From NCBI GenBank assembly GCA_022605405.1, contig JABYQQ010000010.1, positions 868,001 through 932,000 of the forward strand: 64,000 nucleotides of DNA, given 5' to 3'. The notes beneath the pieces are model-generated. The model worked only from the letters and a program-made list of their open reading frames with translations, did no database searches and was not told the DNA's origin. This document shows positions 10,294 to 21,803 of the stretch, piece by piece. The position numbers and the translations under genes were made by a program. The stretch comes from Earliella scabrosa. Its lineage: Eukaryota; Basidiomycota; Agaricomycetes; Polyporales; Polyporaceae. The first letter of the stretch is position 1, and each line of letters starts with the position of its first letter.

Positions 10294-12701
10294 ATGCCTT
10301 TCGACCTCCCGCAGAAGGTTATGCCCGTCCCCGCGACGGCGCTCAAGTACAACACCAACGCCGAGATCGATGAGGTCAGCGCGTCTGCCACAGTCGATTA
10401 TTGCACCTCGCGTAGATGCAGATACTGATCGCATTGCCTCTCCCCCGCACAGATTTACGCGCGGCTCACGAAGACGTTCCAGTCGGGCGCGACGCGCCCG
10501 CTGGCGTACCGCCGCAAGCAGCTGCTCCAGCTCGCGCGGATGGTCCAGGACAACCACACCGCGTTCGAGGACGCGCTCCTCGCCGACCTCAACAAGCCGC
10601 GCATGGAGACCACGGTCTCGGAGGTTTCCCACCTCATCACGTCGGTACTCTACGCCGTCGAGAACTTTGAGGCGTGGGCTGCCCCTGAGCCGTGCCCGAC
10701 GAAGGAGGCCTGGCGCAGCGCATGGGGCGCCACGCTCTACAAGGAGCCCAAGGGCGTCGTCCTCATCATCTCGTACGTACCCTCCTTACGTTCTTTCTGA
10801 TCCACTTCGAGGCCGCGTTGGGAGAAAGCTCCCCGTTCAGGCTGCTCGAACCTTAAGTTGAGGTCGGAAAAGGCATGATTCGACGCTCGAGTTGACGCCA
10901 ACTGCGCTATGGCCTGTGGCTTACGGTGGGCTCAAGAGAGAAAAGGGCGGCCTTGTTCCTCGAAATCAAGAAGCTGCCCGCTTCTTCGTCGCTTTGCTGG
11001 CCTTCAATGGCCCCGCGCCGACGTATGTACGAGAGCAGAGCAGCCTAGCGCGTTCTGATAGCGCGAACCTTGTGCTTGAGCGTGGTCATATGCCTCCTTC
11101 CCTTCCCCACACTTCCCCACACTCTGCTGCGCCCTGTCCCCGCTGACGCGCCGCTAACTGACACCCTTGCCTCCCCAGGCCATGGAACTACCCGCTCGTG
11201 CTCTCCCTCAACCCGCTCATCGGCGCGATCGCCGCAGGGTGCCCGACGGTGCTCAAGCCGTCGGAGATGGTGCCGACGTTCTGCGCGCTCCTCGCGGACC
11301 TCGTCCCGCGCTACCTGGACCCGGAGGCGTATGGGGTCATCAAGGGCGGCGTGCCCGAGACGACGCACGCACTCGCGCGCCGCTGGGACCACATTTTCTA
11401 CACGGGCAACGGGCGCGTGGGGCGCATCGTCGCGGCCGCCGCCGGCCGGAACCTCACGCCCGTCACGCTCGAGCTTGGCGGGAAGAGCGCGGCGATTGTT
11501 GCCCCTGACGTCGCAGCTGGGGAGGGGGAGGTACTGGACGTCGTCGCCAGGCGGATATGGTACGGGAAGCTACAGAACGCGGGCCAGCTGTGCGTCGCGC
11601 CCGATTATGCGATCGTCCCGCGGGATCGGGTGGACGCGTTCGTGGAGAGCCTCAGGAAGGCGCATAGGGAGTTCTGGCCGGAAGATGAAGACGGTGCGCT
11701 CGCGGGCAAAGAGGCGGTGAGCAACATCATCCACCCGACACACCACGCGCACCTCGTGGACGTGCTCCGGCGGACGCGCGGCAAAATCGTGTTCGGGGGT
11801 GGGGTCCGCGCGGACAAGACCATCGCGCCGACGATTGTGACGGACGTGCCCGTGGACGACGTCCTCATGCAGGAGTGAGTGTGCCGTGCCTGCACTGCGT
11901 TGTGTCCGAGTGGGCTGATGTGTTTGGCGCGGTTGTGCGTTGTGGGGGCGATAGAGAGATCTTTGGGCCCATCCTCCCGATCATCGCGGTGGACGACATC
12001 GACGAGGCGATCGGGGTCATCAACTCAAAGTGCGTCGCCCCTTCTTGCCTGGCCCTTTGCGCTAGGGTTCTTTGATCTCGGCGCTCACGCGTCCCTGCAT
12101 CCTGCATCTTCTCTCAGACCGATTCCGCTCGTGATCTATCTGTTCACGAATGAGGAAGAGCTCAAGTTCAAGTGTACGTCGGTCAATCGCGCATGTATAT
12201 GTGGTGATATGCTGATCCGCGCGCAGTCCTCCAGCAGACCAGGAGTGGGCAGCTCGTTGTGAACGATGTGATCATGCAACTGTGTGGTGCGTACCCTGCG
12301 GATATTCGGATGCATTTGCAAACGTACTGAGCGGTCTCATGTGCAGCCCACGAGATGCCCTTCGGCGGGCAGGGAGAGTCCGGATGTGAGTACCTGTACT
12401 TGAATCCTGTACGAACCACAACGGCGGTGGCCCATACTGACTGAACGTACCCGCCAGATGGGCAGTGGTTCGGCAAGACGACGTTCGACGTGTTCACGCA
12501 CGCCCGCGGGTGCATGACCGTCCCGTTCAGGTGAGCGGCTCGCTGTCGAGCATGGAGCGTAACTCGGGTTGACGCGTGTCTGTCTTGACACGATCTGCAC
12601 ACAGTCAAGAACCTTTCCTCCTGAACAGGTACCGCCCGTACACCGAGGAGAAGTATCAGTTTGCGTGCGCTCCTGGCAGGGCGAAGATCCCCGACGCATG
12701 A
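10294..12701 (+). CDS. Aldehyde dehydrogenase (fatty-aldehyde type, class 3-like)
   Basis: NAD(P)-dependent oxidation of an aldehyde to the acid. The family signature is complete: PWNYPLVLSLNPLIGAIAAG, the proton-accepting Glu in LELGGKSAAIV, the catalytic Cys in NAGQLCVAPDY, EIFGPILPI, and the C-terminal QLCAHEMPFGGQGESG. It lacks the N-terminal extension of mitochondrial ALDHs and resembles fungal class-3/fatty aldehyde dehydrogenases. A C-terminal hydrophobic tail is not evident; the protein ends FACAPGRAKIPDA, so it may be soluble. One intron (10773-11178, phase 2, inside the PWNYP region) is 406 nt, far longer than the others. Later exons near 12120-12540 are short. The stop TGA is at 12699-12701. 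Its position after a P450 and an FAD oxidase fits an oxidative route, but this is inference. Confidence 0.92.
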
Positions 12702-13812
12702 GAGCGGCCGCTCCAGGACGAGGACGAGGAGAGGATCGCGCTGCAGTGATTGGATCTGTAACATTATTCCCAGTCTATTTTTCGTGTCTCAAGTTGATGG
12801 TCACGTATACCATACCGCATGCGTGTGTGAGAGTGAACCTTCATTAATGCATTGTCCTCATCAACTCCGACTCAGTTTCCGTGATGCTGAAAGAGCAGCA
12901 CTAGCTAGCGGATGTTGGAGTAGACGTGATTGGGTGCCTACTAGCGCGGCGTCGCGCCAGTGGCGCGATCCGTTACGAGAGCCTCCACTCACAAGGTAGT
13001 GAACGTGAGACCGTGCGTCTCGACACGGGTCAGGGTCAGAGCCGCTATGGTTAAACCGTTCATCCGCGAACCTTCAGGCGTCCGCGCTTCGTCCGCGACT
13101 CTGCGCAGTGCGGGTGCACCTCTTCGCTTCGGCCACATCGCTTCGGCCACAGCGGGTACCATGTAGGAACGTCATTCACTACGTGATCATGACCGATGGT
13201 GCCCGCAATAGCACCCATGGTCATTACGCGCGGCGGCGAGTCGGAGCCGCCCAGGCTGGCTAACCTATTGCATCCCGTCTAATCTCTCATTGCCTTTCAA
13301 GTTCTCCTTCTCCGAGACTGCCGGGCACTTTCTCTCAGGCACGCTGCATCGAGCTCCAGCGATCCATGGGGGTTCAATAGCGAACTACGCGGCAACTAGT
13401 CAAGTACGGGCAAGTCGGAGTCAAGTGACGGCGTCGCACTCGAGTGCGTACTAGTCACGGCAGTGGAGGCGAATGCCACAACGCGCGCGCTGTCGTCGTC
13501 TGTCATCATATCCCCGCTCTGTGGTTGGGTTTCGCATGCTGATACGAAGTGAGCGCCAGTCGACCTTCTGCGATGTGCTCTGCTCTCCACGATGAACGCC
13601 ATGAGCGTTGGATGAGCGTGCGCACCGATCGCCGCGAGGAGCTGGTCCGACCCGTTGCTTCCACCGGCCTCGTTCAGGAACGCGTGTTGCACAATTGTAG
13701 CGTTATGTGTATGATCACAAGCAGTACTGTCATAGTGCAGGTAACGAGGTGGTCTGAAGCGATACGAGTAGATGAGCGAACGCGTGCAAACTGCAGCCCA
13801 TATAGGTTCGTC

Positions 13813-13848
13813 ACAAACCCCTCACACGAGAACGTGAGAGGGGTTTGT
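13813..13848. repeat. Short inverted repeat
   Basis: The arm ACAAACCCCTC at 13813-13823 is matched perfectly in reverse complement by GAGGGGTTTGT at 13838-13848, with a 14-nt spacer. It lies in intergenic DNA with no gene end close by. Confidence 0.6.
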
Positions 13849-14394
13849 ATCAATATCCGGGGTTTTGTAGGAGCATCACGGGTGGCTTGATCATAATGAT
13901 CCGATTAGCGTGCCTTGCTTATCCGATAACAAATAGACCCTTCTCCACCCTTATGCATAAGATAAACATGGCTTCCGCACTCCGCGCGCAATCCGTTGTA
14001 TTCGTAGTGTAACGTCTGCTTGAGTGCACTAACGATCCCACTTCATGTCCACAGGCCAAACAGCTATAGCCGCCCGACTTGGTTGAAGGGCAGAGCGTAA
14101 TGACTGCAGGCGTCCTCCTCTCCATAGAAGGCCGTTTATGCAACGGATGCTCTCAGCGTCATTCGCGGAGGACTCGTGCCATTCACATTTCGTCGTCTGG
14201 GGGCCTGAGAGACTTGCGTCTTCGAGTCTGGCTAAATAGGGCCATAATATGCAGGTGTAAGGGATGCGAGCGCCTGACGCCCGCAAAGCGGTGCAGGAGT
14301 AAGAACTCGATAAGCGTTTGATTATTACCGGCAGTAAGTAGTTTCTATCCATCGGGCCACCCCCCATGGTCCCTATAAACCAGGGACTTTGATA

Positions 14395-14450
14395 CAAGAC
14401 CCTCCGCGCTAGCGCCGCGCGGAGGGTCTTGGTGCGCGGAGGGTCTTGGT
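14395..14450. repeat. Perfect 15-bp hairpin overlapping a 17-bp tandem repeat
   Basis: Arms at 14395-14409 and 14417-14431 are perfect reverse complements with a 7-nt loop. The right arm is then part of a perfect tandem duplication: GCGCGGAGGGTCTTGGT at 14417-14433 is repeated at once at 14434-14450. The left arm could therefore pair with either copy. It is about 250 bp upstream of the HPM1 start. Confidence 0.8.
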
Positions 14451-14700
14451 ACGAGACTAGCAGCCCATAGGTGCTCAAGCGCTCATGGCTGTTGCCTAAT
14501 CTGCCCTGCTGACATCATCAAGCCCTAACCCGATCCTCCAATGGCCTGGACCCTGGTCCCTCAGGTGACAGGCCTCGAACCTCTTCTCCGAACGGCCTTT
14601 CCACCACGCAACTTCCGCTGCACACCGGGACAACATCTGAGAAGCTGACACACACTCGTTGAGAACTTCATCAACCAAAACTCATACATACAGAAATCAC

Positions 14701-16746
14701 ATGTTCAAGTTCAACTTCGACCTGGAGGACGACCATGAAGGCACTGCGGATATCCAAATCGACGCGTCCGTACCATATGCAGTATCAGGCCTTGGATTCG
14801 TCGAGGAACGCGTCATGGAGGACGCCTGTGGGGAAATCAGCCTGGACGACCTCGTGAGTGGTTGTGCTCGTATTCCCCAGAAATCTGACTACTATGTACT
14901 CACTCCCGAACTTTGTAGATCGCCGCGCTGCCACCAGCTATCTGGTTCTCTCCGCTGTCCGTCACTCTATCCACCGGGCGCGAAGTCTATCTCTCAAGGA
15001 GAGATCTTTTCGATGCCCGATTCCAGTTGATCTCCAACGACGACGCTGGAGCAAAAGACGGGCGCTCCGATATCGACTTCGTCGACGCGCCCTCCGACCT
15101 TGTCCCTGGCGTATACGAGGGTGGTTTGAAGACTTGGGAGTGCAGCCTAGACCTTGTGGAATGCATGCAGTCAATATATGGCGACGAGCTACCGCTCAAA
15201 ATGCGAGGCAAACGGATTCTAGAAGTAGGTTTTACGGATTCTCCGTTCATCCCGTCGAGAGCCACTCTGACGTGCAGCGAGATGGGCTCTAGTTAGGCTG
15301 CGGGACTGCGGTGCCCTCCCTGTACGCGCTGCACACTCTTTTCTCTACAAGACTCCCGACGGACGCGGAAGGTGACGTCCATGTGCACCTCCAAGATTAC
15401 AACGATCTGGTCCTTCGTCTGGTGACATTACCAAACATCATACTGACGTGGTGTGAGTACTCTTTCTGTGCGATTGGCGGTCGTAAGCATGCATCTCCCA
15501 GTGAATTTCAGCCCAATACCATACTTACAGGCAGCTGCTTGATCCCGGTTGTTGGTGATGTTGAATTGACTCGGAGGCCGCCGTAGACCCCTGCTATCAT
15601 CGTCGTCGGAGCGCTCCACTTCAGGACCTGCAATGCGACCTTTACGGTGGGGATGCGGATATAGCAGATTTGCGCATGCAGCTGCATTTCCCGGTCGGCA
15701 TACCTCCCACCTGACAATCCGGAGAATGACGATAGCCGTCTTCTTCGCACTGACTGGGCTGGCGTCTTCCCTTACCAGTCGGTACGAGGAAGATGCATGG
15801 TCATTGGCAATTCTCTGCATGCGTGCGTCCGCGAATTGGACGATCATCATCCCCGGTCGGCGCTCGCATGGGGATGATAGATGAGCTACATTCTCGCGCA
15901 TACCGTCGAAGGTTGGAAGCAAGGCGCTTCACACTGCGAAATTTTCGCAAAATTAGTAGCCCGTAGGCTCTGTTCGCGCCGAGCAGCATTCACACTATAT
16001 GGAAGGGAGGATGCGTACGGAGAGATATCTGCGAGCGTATCCCCCGATCGGGATACAGACACAGCCGATAGGAGCATAGCTCCATCCCGACGCATCCTGT
16101 TCTGCGATCCTTCCTCCCGTTCCTGTTCTGACGGTTAGCCTCAGACATGTCTCCGGCTTCGTCAGCATATCGCACCGCGTCGGAAGTCGCAACGGACGTT
16201 GGCAAACCGAGGGACGACGACGACGGAGAAGCACTCGATCCGTTGCCTCCCGCCGACGCGTCGCAGCCCGGCGAGCTGCCCATCACCCCTGCGCTGACAG
16301 CAGCGTTCCTGGTGTCTCTAAAAGCCTATCGGATACATCTCAAGTTTTTCAAAGGCGCGTGGGCGACCTTCGACGTCGACCGAGCGGGGGGAAGCTACGA
16401 TCTTTTGCTCACCTCCGAGACCATATACCGCACGGCGAGCCTGGGGTCACTGGTCGACCTGATGAAGCGGGCGACTGCGACGTCCGATAGGAAGGATGGG
16501 AGCGGGGATGGCATTGAGCATACGGCGTCCAAGCTGACGTTGACCGATGCCGATGGCCTGAAGGCTCTCTCAGGTGAGCCTCATCTCTGCCTGGTCGCGG
16601 CGAAGCTGGTCTACTTCGGCGTCGGGGGCGGGGTCAATGAGTTTGAGGAGGTGGTTAGGAAGGCGTCGGGGAGAGTGGAGACTATCTGGGAGAGGAATCG
16701 GGGGGTCAGACGAAGTATCATGCGAGTGGTTTGGGAGACCCTGTAA
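14701..16746 (+). CDS. HPM1: Protein-histidine N-methyltransferase (METTL18 / HPM1)
   Basis: SAM-dependent methyltransferase of the family that methylates a histidine of ribosomal protein uL3. Evidence in order: the N-terminal block EGGLKTWECSLDLVECM; motif I (SAM loop) VGCGTAVPS, joined across a short intron; the post-II block LQDYNDLVLRLVTLPN; the family motif DLLLTSETIYRTASL; and AKLVYFGVGGGVNEFEEVV near the C-terminus. The start ATG at 14701 gives MFKFNFDLEDD. The intron before motif I seems to use a weak GTTTTA donor. The intron at 15453-16144 is 692 nt; splicing joins LTW to YMSPASSAYR in frame (phase 1). The last exon carries an extra acidic insert (PRDDDDGEALDP) often seen as a variable loop. 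The stop ends at 16746. Confidence 0.88.
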
Positions 16747-17945
16747 CCTCGTTGGGCGCCTCTACCAACAAACCCATACAAGCCCGGCCGCTCGCGTATT
16801 GATATCGGGGACTAGGTGCGTGGTTCCTTTGCTTCTTACCACGTACATGAGGCCGTTAATTCCCTGCCGCACAGTTTCCATCGAGGGCCCCAAAGCTCCT
16901 GTGCCGTACATGTTCTTCGATGTTCACGGAGGTCTCCGCCAGATGACTCTAGCAATCTTGATATGAAGTCTGCGAAGGATATCCAATGCTGCGTGCCGGT
17001 AGTCATAGCTCAACAACGGACACGTGTTGCGGGATGGAGTGTCTTCCAGGCCGAGGTACGCAGCTGCCAAACCCTTCTTCCTGATCTTTCTGTGCGCCCA
17101 TACACTGATTCTCCATATATGATAGGGCATTTCACGGTGACTGTGGGATGCGTTTGTGATTCTCTTGCAGTCAGGAGACTCTCGATGTTTCCTCCAATTG
17201 TCGTCAGATCAGCCTAGGGCTAAGCGCCTGACCCTTCCCGTGGACGATGGGTGAACTGCGTCCCCCCTTTGCCCACGACATTTACTTTCAGCTTCTCCAT
17301 GCTTTCCGCCGTCGCCGAAACTGGATATGGACATATCTATCCAGCTCGCACAGACGAGTGCAGCCACACCCGTAACGGGCTAGAACTGCCTTGCCGGCTT
17401 GGTTTGGGGACATACTGATATGGCGGTAAGCTTAGCTGCTTGATGCTTCTCGCAGGCGGACTACTGACACCTGAGAGTGTCTATGACATGTTGGCAAATG
17501 ACATGGACATCTGGTAAAGTGGTCAGGATCAAGTATGCCCTGGTATCGATTGCCCCACCATGGTCGCAAGTGGACGGCGTCGGACGCGCATCCTCCGATC
17601 GCAAGCCGATGAAGACCGGTGATAGTACCTTATTAATCCCGGAATTCTGCAATATCGCCAGTTGACTTCACCTGCGCATTTGGCACTCAGTTTACACAGC
17701 CTATCCACCTCCAACAAAATTGCATACAGCGGTCGGACTATGCCTCTTCTGCTGACTCATCATGCTGACGTCATCGATGTTCCAAGCTTGTCCTCGGTAT
17801 TTGCGCTGAAGTTGTTGTCCACGAGGAAGAGGATTGGAAACGTCGTGGGTACTGGTTTCCGGGTATAAAGTCACCGCGAGTTGGACTGAGTCTCTCCAGA
17901 CCAGTATCTCCTCTTTTCACCCAACTCCCCCCACTCACAGTCGTC
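16747..17945. other. Intergenic, no gene seen
   Basis: About 1.2 kb between HPM1 and the aldo-keto reductase. Frames here are short or lack coding bias on both strands. The TATA box of the downstream gene is the only element I can support. Confidence 0.5.
17864..17870 (+). promoter_or_regulatory. TATA box of the aldo-keto reductase gene
   Basis: TATAAAG sits about 80 nt before the ATG at 17946 and is followed by a C/T-rich leader ending in the start codon. Confidence 0.65.
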
Positions 17946-19345
17946 ATGTCCGACATACCCACTCGCACCATTGGTGATAGTACATTCCCGGCTCTTGGCT
18001 ACGGTGCTATGGGCATCGCTGCTTTCTACGGGCCCGCCCTCCCCGACGAGGAACGATTCAAGGTACGCCGCCGCTGCCATGCTGTCTTTCTGCTGCTAGG
18101 CACTCATGGCATCTCGCTAGATCCTCGACGCTGTGTATGAGGGCGGCATGAGGCACTGGGACACTGCCGACGCTTACCTCGACAGCGAGGCCCTAATCGG
18201 CCAATGGTGAGCTAATCGTGCCCGGCTTACTACCGTGCACCAGTGGCTGACCTTGGTGTTTTCACAGGCTCAAGCGCACTGGGAAGAGAAACGAAATATT
18301 CCTCGCGACCAAGTTCGGTCTTGGTCATGGTGAGACCCTCGAGGACGGCATCATGCACGTCAAGGCCGACCCGGAGTACGTCCCGAAGGCGTGTCAGCGC
18401 TCGCTCGACCGCCTAGGCGTCGATTACATCGATCTCTACTACCTGCATAGGTGCATACATGCGCTGCATTTCGTCGACCACCCTTGGCTGACTGTATCCA
18501 CTTGTCATCAGGGCCGACAAGAACGTCCCGATTGAACTCACAGTCCAGGCGATGGCCGAACTCGTGAAGTACGTTCTCATGTATTCATCGTCAACAAACC
18601 TTGTGCTGATCAACTTGAAATATCGTATCCAGGGCCGGCAAGGTCAAGTATCTCGGCTTGTCTGAGTGCAGCGAAAACACCCTCCGCCGCGCCCATGCGG
18701 TGCACCCGATCTCAGCAATTCAAGTCGAATATTCGCCCTTCACGACTGACATCGAGGACGAGAAGATCGGGCTGCTGAAGGCCGCTCGCGAGCTTGGGGT
18801 CAAGGTCGTCGCGTACGCGCCCCTCGGCCGTGGCCTCATCACCGGCAAATACGTACGTCCGGTCCCCGCCTCGTACGCGTGTGCCGATGGCTGACCTGCG
18901 CACCAGAAAGGACCCGAGGACTTCACGCCGGACGACTATCGCCGCGCGATCCCGCGCTACTCGAAGGAGAACTTTCCTAACATCCTCAAGATCGCCGACG
19001 GCCTGAAGAAGGTGGGCGAGAAGTACGGCGCGACAGCCGGCCAGGTCGCCATCGCCTGGGTTCTCGCCCAGGGCGAGGACATTATCCCCATCGCGGGGAC
19101 GACCAAGATCGATGTACGTTATTGTCGTCACACGCCTCGATTGGGTTTGTACTCACTGTGATTGTGTTTATCATTATATGCAGAACTTGAAGGAGAATTT
19201 GGGCGCGCTGAAGGTGCGCCTGACCCCGGAGGACGTCGCCGAGGTGCGCAAGTACGCGGATGCCGCGAACGCGACCGTTGGGGACCGCTACCCGCGCAGC
19301 CTTCAGCACTCGCTCTTCATCGACACCCCTCCTCTTCAGAAGTAA
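17946..19345 (+). CDS. Aldo-keto reductase
   Basis: Cytosolic NADPH-dependent reductase of about 343 residues with the TIM-barrel AKR fold, closest in look to fungal AKR13/YakC-type enzymes. The catalytic tetrad is visible: Asp and Tyr in [16 protein letters not shown], Lys in FLATKFGLG, His in IDLYYLHR. Later blocks are [42 protein letters not shown] and the cofactor-binding [20 protein letters not shown]. There are six introns of about 50-75 nt, and the stop ends at 19345. These enzymes reduce aldehydes and ketones broadly; the substrate cannot be predicted. Confidence 0.92.
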
Positions 19346-19620
19346 GCAAGCAAGTGATTAGGAGATGGATCGACGGCGCACGAGGCGTTGAAGCAATACC
19401 AAATCGTTTCCCATCGAGTTGGAACTGTAACACAAGAATGCTATACCATTATATGATACTGCGCAAGTGAAGTTGGTCTGTGTCCCAGACAGCCGTGTCG
19501 TACTTGAGCTATGGAGGGGCCTGCGGCGCTCTAGTCACTGCGGGTGTCGGTCATCAGAGAAGAGAGACAACCATCTATACAGACAAGATAAGTAGACGTA
19601 CCCGTACAAGGACGAGTCGG

Positions 19621-21216
19621 TCAAGGGCGGGCCAGACGATCCGAACCCTCTGATCGGCAACTCAGACCTTCCACAACGATCAGCCTGTGTGCAACCCACG
19701 AAGACAACTCCCTCCATCCTCCGTTCTCCGTCGTGTGCTTCATCCACCCCTTCAGCCGAGGAGTATGCGCCCCGACTTGAATGAAGAGATAGCGCAAGGA
19801 GGGAATGGCGTCCGTCAGCAGCCGCGTGAGGGTTTCTGGTTGGGCATCGAACTCCTTCCATCTGAAGCGCTCCTCGCCGGCAGTGGCTTCGAACGCGACC
19901 AGGAGGTGAGACACAGCAGATCTTCGGAGGTGCACGGCAAGCGTATTCTGTCAGGACAGCGAGAACAGACATGATGTCAGCGACGGATACAGTTGCATTG
20001 GCAGGATACAGTAGTAATCAAAGCTTACCAGAACGCGGACGCGCTCTCGTCTGTCTACTCTCGCGAGCTGCACCAGATGGGTCACATACGGGGCTTGTGG
20101 GAGCAGATTGAGGGTTCGTTTGGAAGGGTCGACGAAAAGATTCATAAGCCTGCTGTGGGTGAGGAGGGTCAGGCAGCGCGGGCGCAAATCGTTTAGGATG
20201 GTCTCCAACATCCTCGACGTGGCGTCGATTTCCCGGACCTCTACCTGATCTACAGCGTACTGCAATCCAAGCCAGTATAGAGCAAGCGCGTTGACGCACG
20301 CGATGCGCCGAATACGGGACCACTGACTGGTGAGCGTCCTGTTGCTGGCTCGTTGCGCTTCGGCGGTGGCCGCTTCTTCTTCACCCTGGATAAAGATACT
20401 ACCGTCGAGAACGGTGTCGACGCGTGGAGGCCCAATCGTAAGGTCTTCGATATTCGGGAATGCCGTGAGGAGAGTCCGAAGACCGCCCGGGGCGCTCCAT
20501 AAGGAGAGTTCGAGACGGCGTACATTCGGGAAAGGAGGGAGGTTCTTTGGAAGGTGTACCCAGCACAGAGACAGACTCTGGAGGACGTTTGTGTGACTGC
20601 GAAGAAGGGGAAGGGGAGGCAAACCGGGGAACGCGTGGTACGTTTCCAAGTCCTCGTTACCGATCCTTCTATCTATGAAGCGAAACTGGGAGATCACCGA
20701 GCGTAGGTTGGGAAGAATATCGGCAATGAGATCTTGATGAACATCTTCCGTCTGACCTAAATATAGGTGTTCGAGCAGAGGAAGCTGAGCTAGCGTTGAT
20801 TTTAACTCGGCTGGCGGGAATAACTCTGTGTCCATGTCAAGGAGGGATAGAAAGTTGAGGCTGTGAGCCATTCGGAGGATTTCCATGACGTGTTTGCCGG
20901 TATCAACCTTGGGCATCGGCGGTTCCGGATGGAAACCCATACGTAGGAGTATGAGTGTACGCAGGTCGGGTCCCCAACCGGTGAATTGTAGACGACGGAG
21001 ATATTGTAGTCGGGTGGGATCGGCGTCAAGGAAGGAGCGGAAGGATAGCAGTGTATCAGTAGTGACGGTAACGCATCCATCCAGCAAATGCACGGAGTAG
21101 AGATTGCGGAGGGCTCTGCACCCGCTGGATAGACTTGCAAGGGTGGGCCGAGGGAGACTCGCGGCAATGTGGAGCAAGACATCCTGATTCAGATCTAAGA
21201 AAAGCAGCGAGCTCAT
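19621..21216 (-). CDS. F-box protein with degenerate leucine-rich repeats
   Basis: Probable substrate-recruiting subunit of an SCF ubiquitin ligase. The N-terminus LDLNQDVLLHIAASLPRPTL is an F-box-like segment. The rest has irregular leucine-rich stretches such as LPLLEHLYLGQTEDV, LRSHTNVLQSLSLCWVHL and LTAFPNIEDLTIGPP, typical of the lineage-expanded F-box proteins of mushroom fungi. The first exon is long (21216 to about 20030). An intron joins RVRVL to NTLAVHLRRSAVSHLL, and the second exon ends at 19621. Length is about 500 residues. The target is unknown. It is divergent from the SPATA20-like gene. Confidence 0.8.
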
Positions 21217-21803
21217 CCTATATCAGTCCCGTCAGGACATATATCTCAACTCGTTACTACTTGTCCGTAATCACCTGTTCTGCGATTGATGATGACCACG
21301 ATTCACGCAGTGGCACGCCCGTCACTGGTGAATTTTGGGATCCTAGTCACTGCCAGCATCAGAGACCTTTTGAGATGAAATTTGCAATACCTATAAAGCA
21401 ATACTTACCCCGTAGTTCAGGTCCTTCAACCTCCTTCAATACCGCGTCCGGTCTGGTAACTAATGGGATTAGAGATCGCCTTGTTGGGCCAGTCGTGACT
21501 CGTCCGAAGTCGTTGATACAAGCGCCCATTCACGTGCACTGAGTAACCTTAACCCCCTGGTTCTGTGACGTCACAAACGATGAGGAAGCCCGAATGCGCG
21601 CTGTTGGCTGCAACGGCACCTCTCGCATGTACATCACAACCCGACATCCTGTCTTTGCCAATCTTCGACATTCTATCCGGGTGTCATTAACTCAATCGAC
21701 GAAGAAGCTCAAGCTGGCAAGGCCCGGACAACAAGTACATGTACTATCTCCGACTCGTCTTGAGCACACTTCCCACCCAAGTCGAGTACCACAACATCGA
21801 GAT
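21217..21803. promoter_or_regulatory. Divergent intergenic region and possible 5' coding extension
   Basis: About 590 bp between the F-box gene and the main start of the SPATA20-like gene. From 21594 an open frame runs in phase into that gene (ATGs at 21594 and 21627), so the right half may be coding rather than untranslated. A TATAAAG at about 21391 could serve the plus-strand gene. Confidence 0.4.

Larger units (their letters stand above)
12702..14700. other. Long intergenic region with hairpins
   Basis: About 2 kb with no gene I can support. Minus-strand frames of 98 and 149 codons (13396-13692 and 14029-14478) match no family. It holds two inverted repeats, listed separately, and a small one near 14370-14385. 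It includes the promoter of the HPM1 gene. Confidence 0.5.

Noticed and set aside
13396..13692. Minus-strand open frame of 98 codons
   Set aside because: There are no homology clues and no splice context. The composition is plausible but not enough for a call.
14029..14478. Minus-strand open frame of 149 codons
   Set aside because: It lacks an ATG-based gene structure and any family motif, and it overlaps the perfect hairpin and tandem repeat.
14565..14585. tRNA B-box-like sequence on the minus strand
   Set aside because: GGTTCGAGGCC resembles a B box, but the flanks do not form a T-arm or an acceptor stem and no A box lies at the right distance.
15428..15922. Minus-strand frame of 164 codons inside the HPM1 intron
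   Set aside because: No motif or codon bias; kept only as a remark on the long intron.
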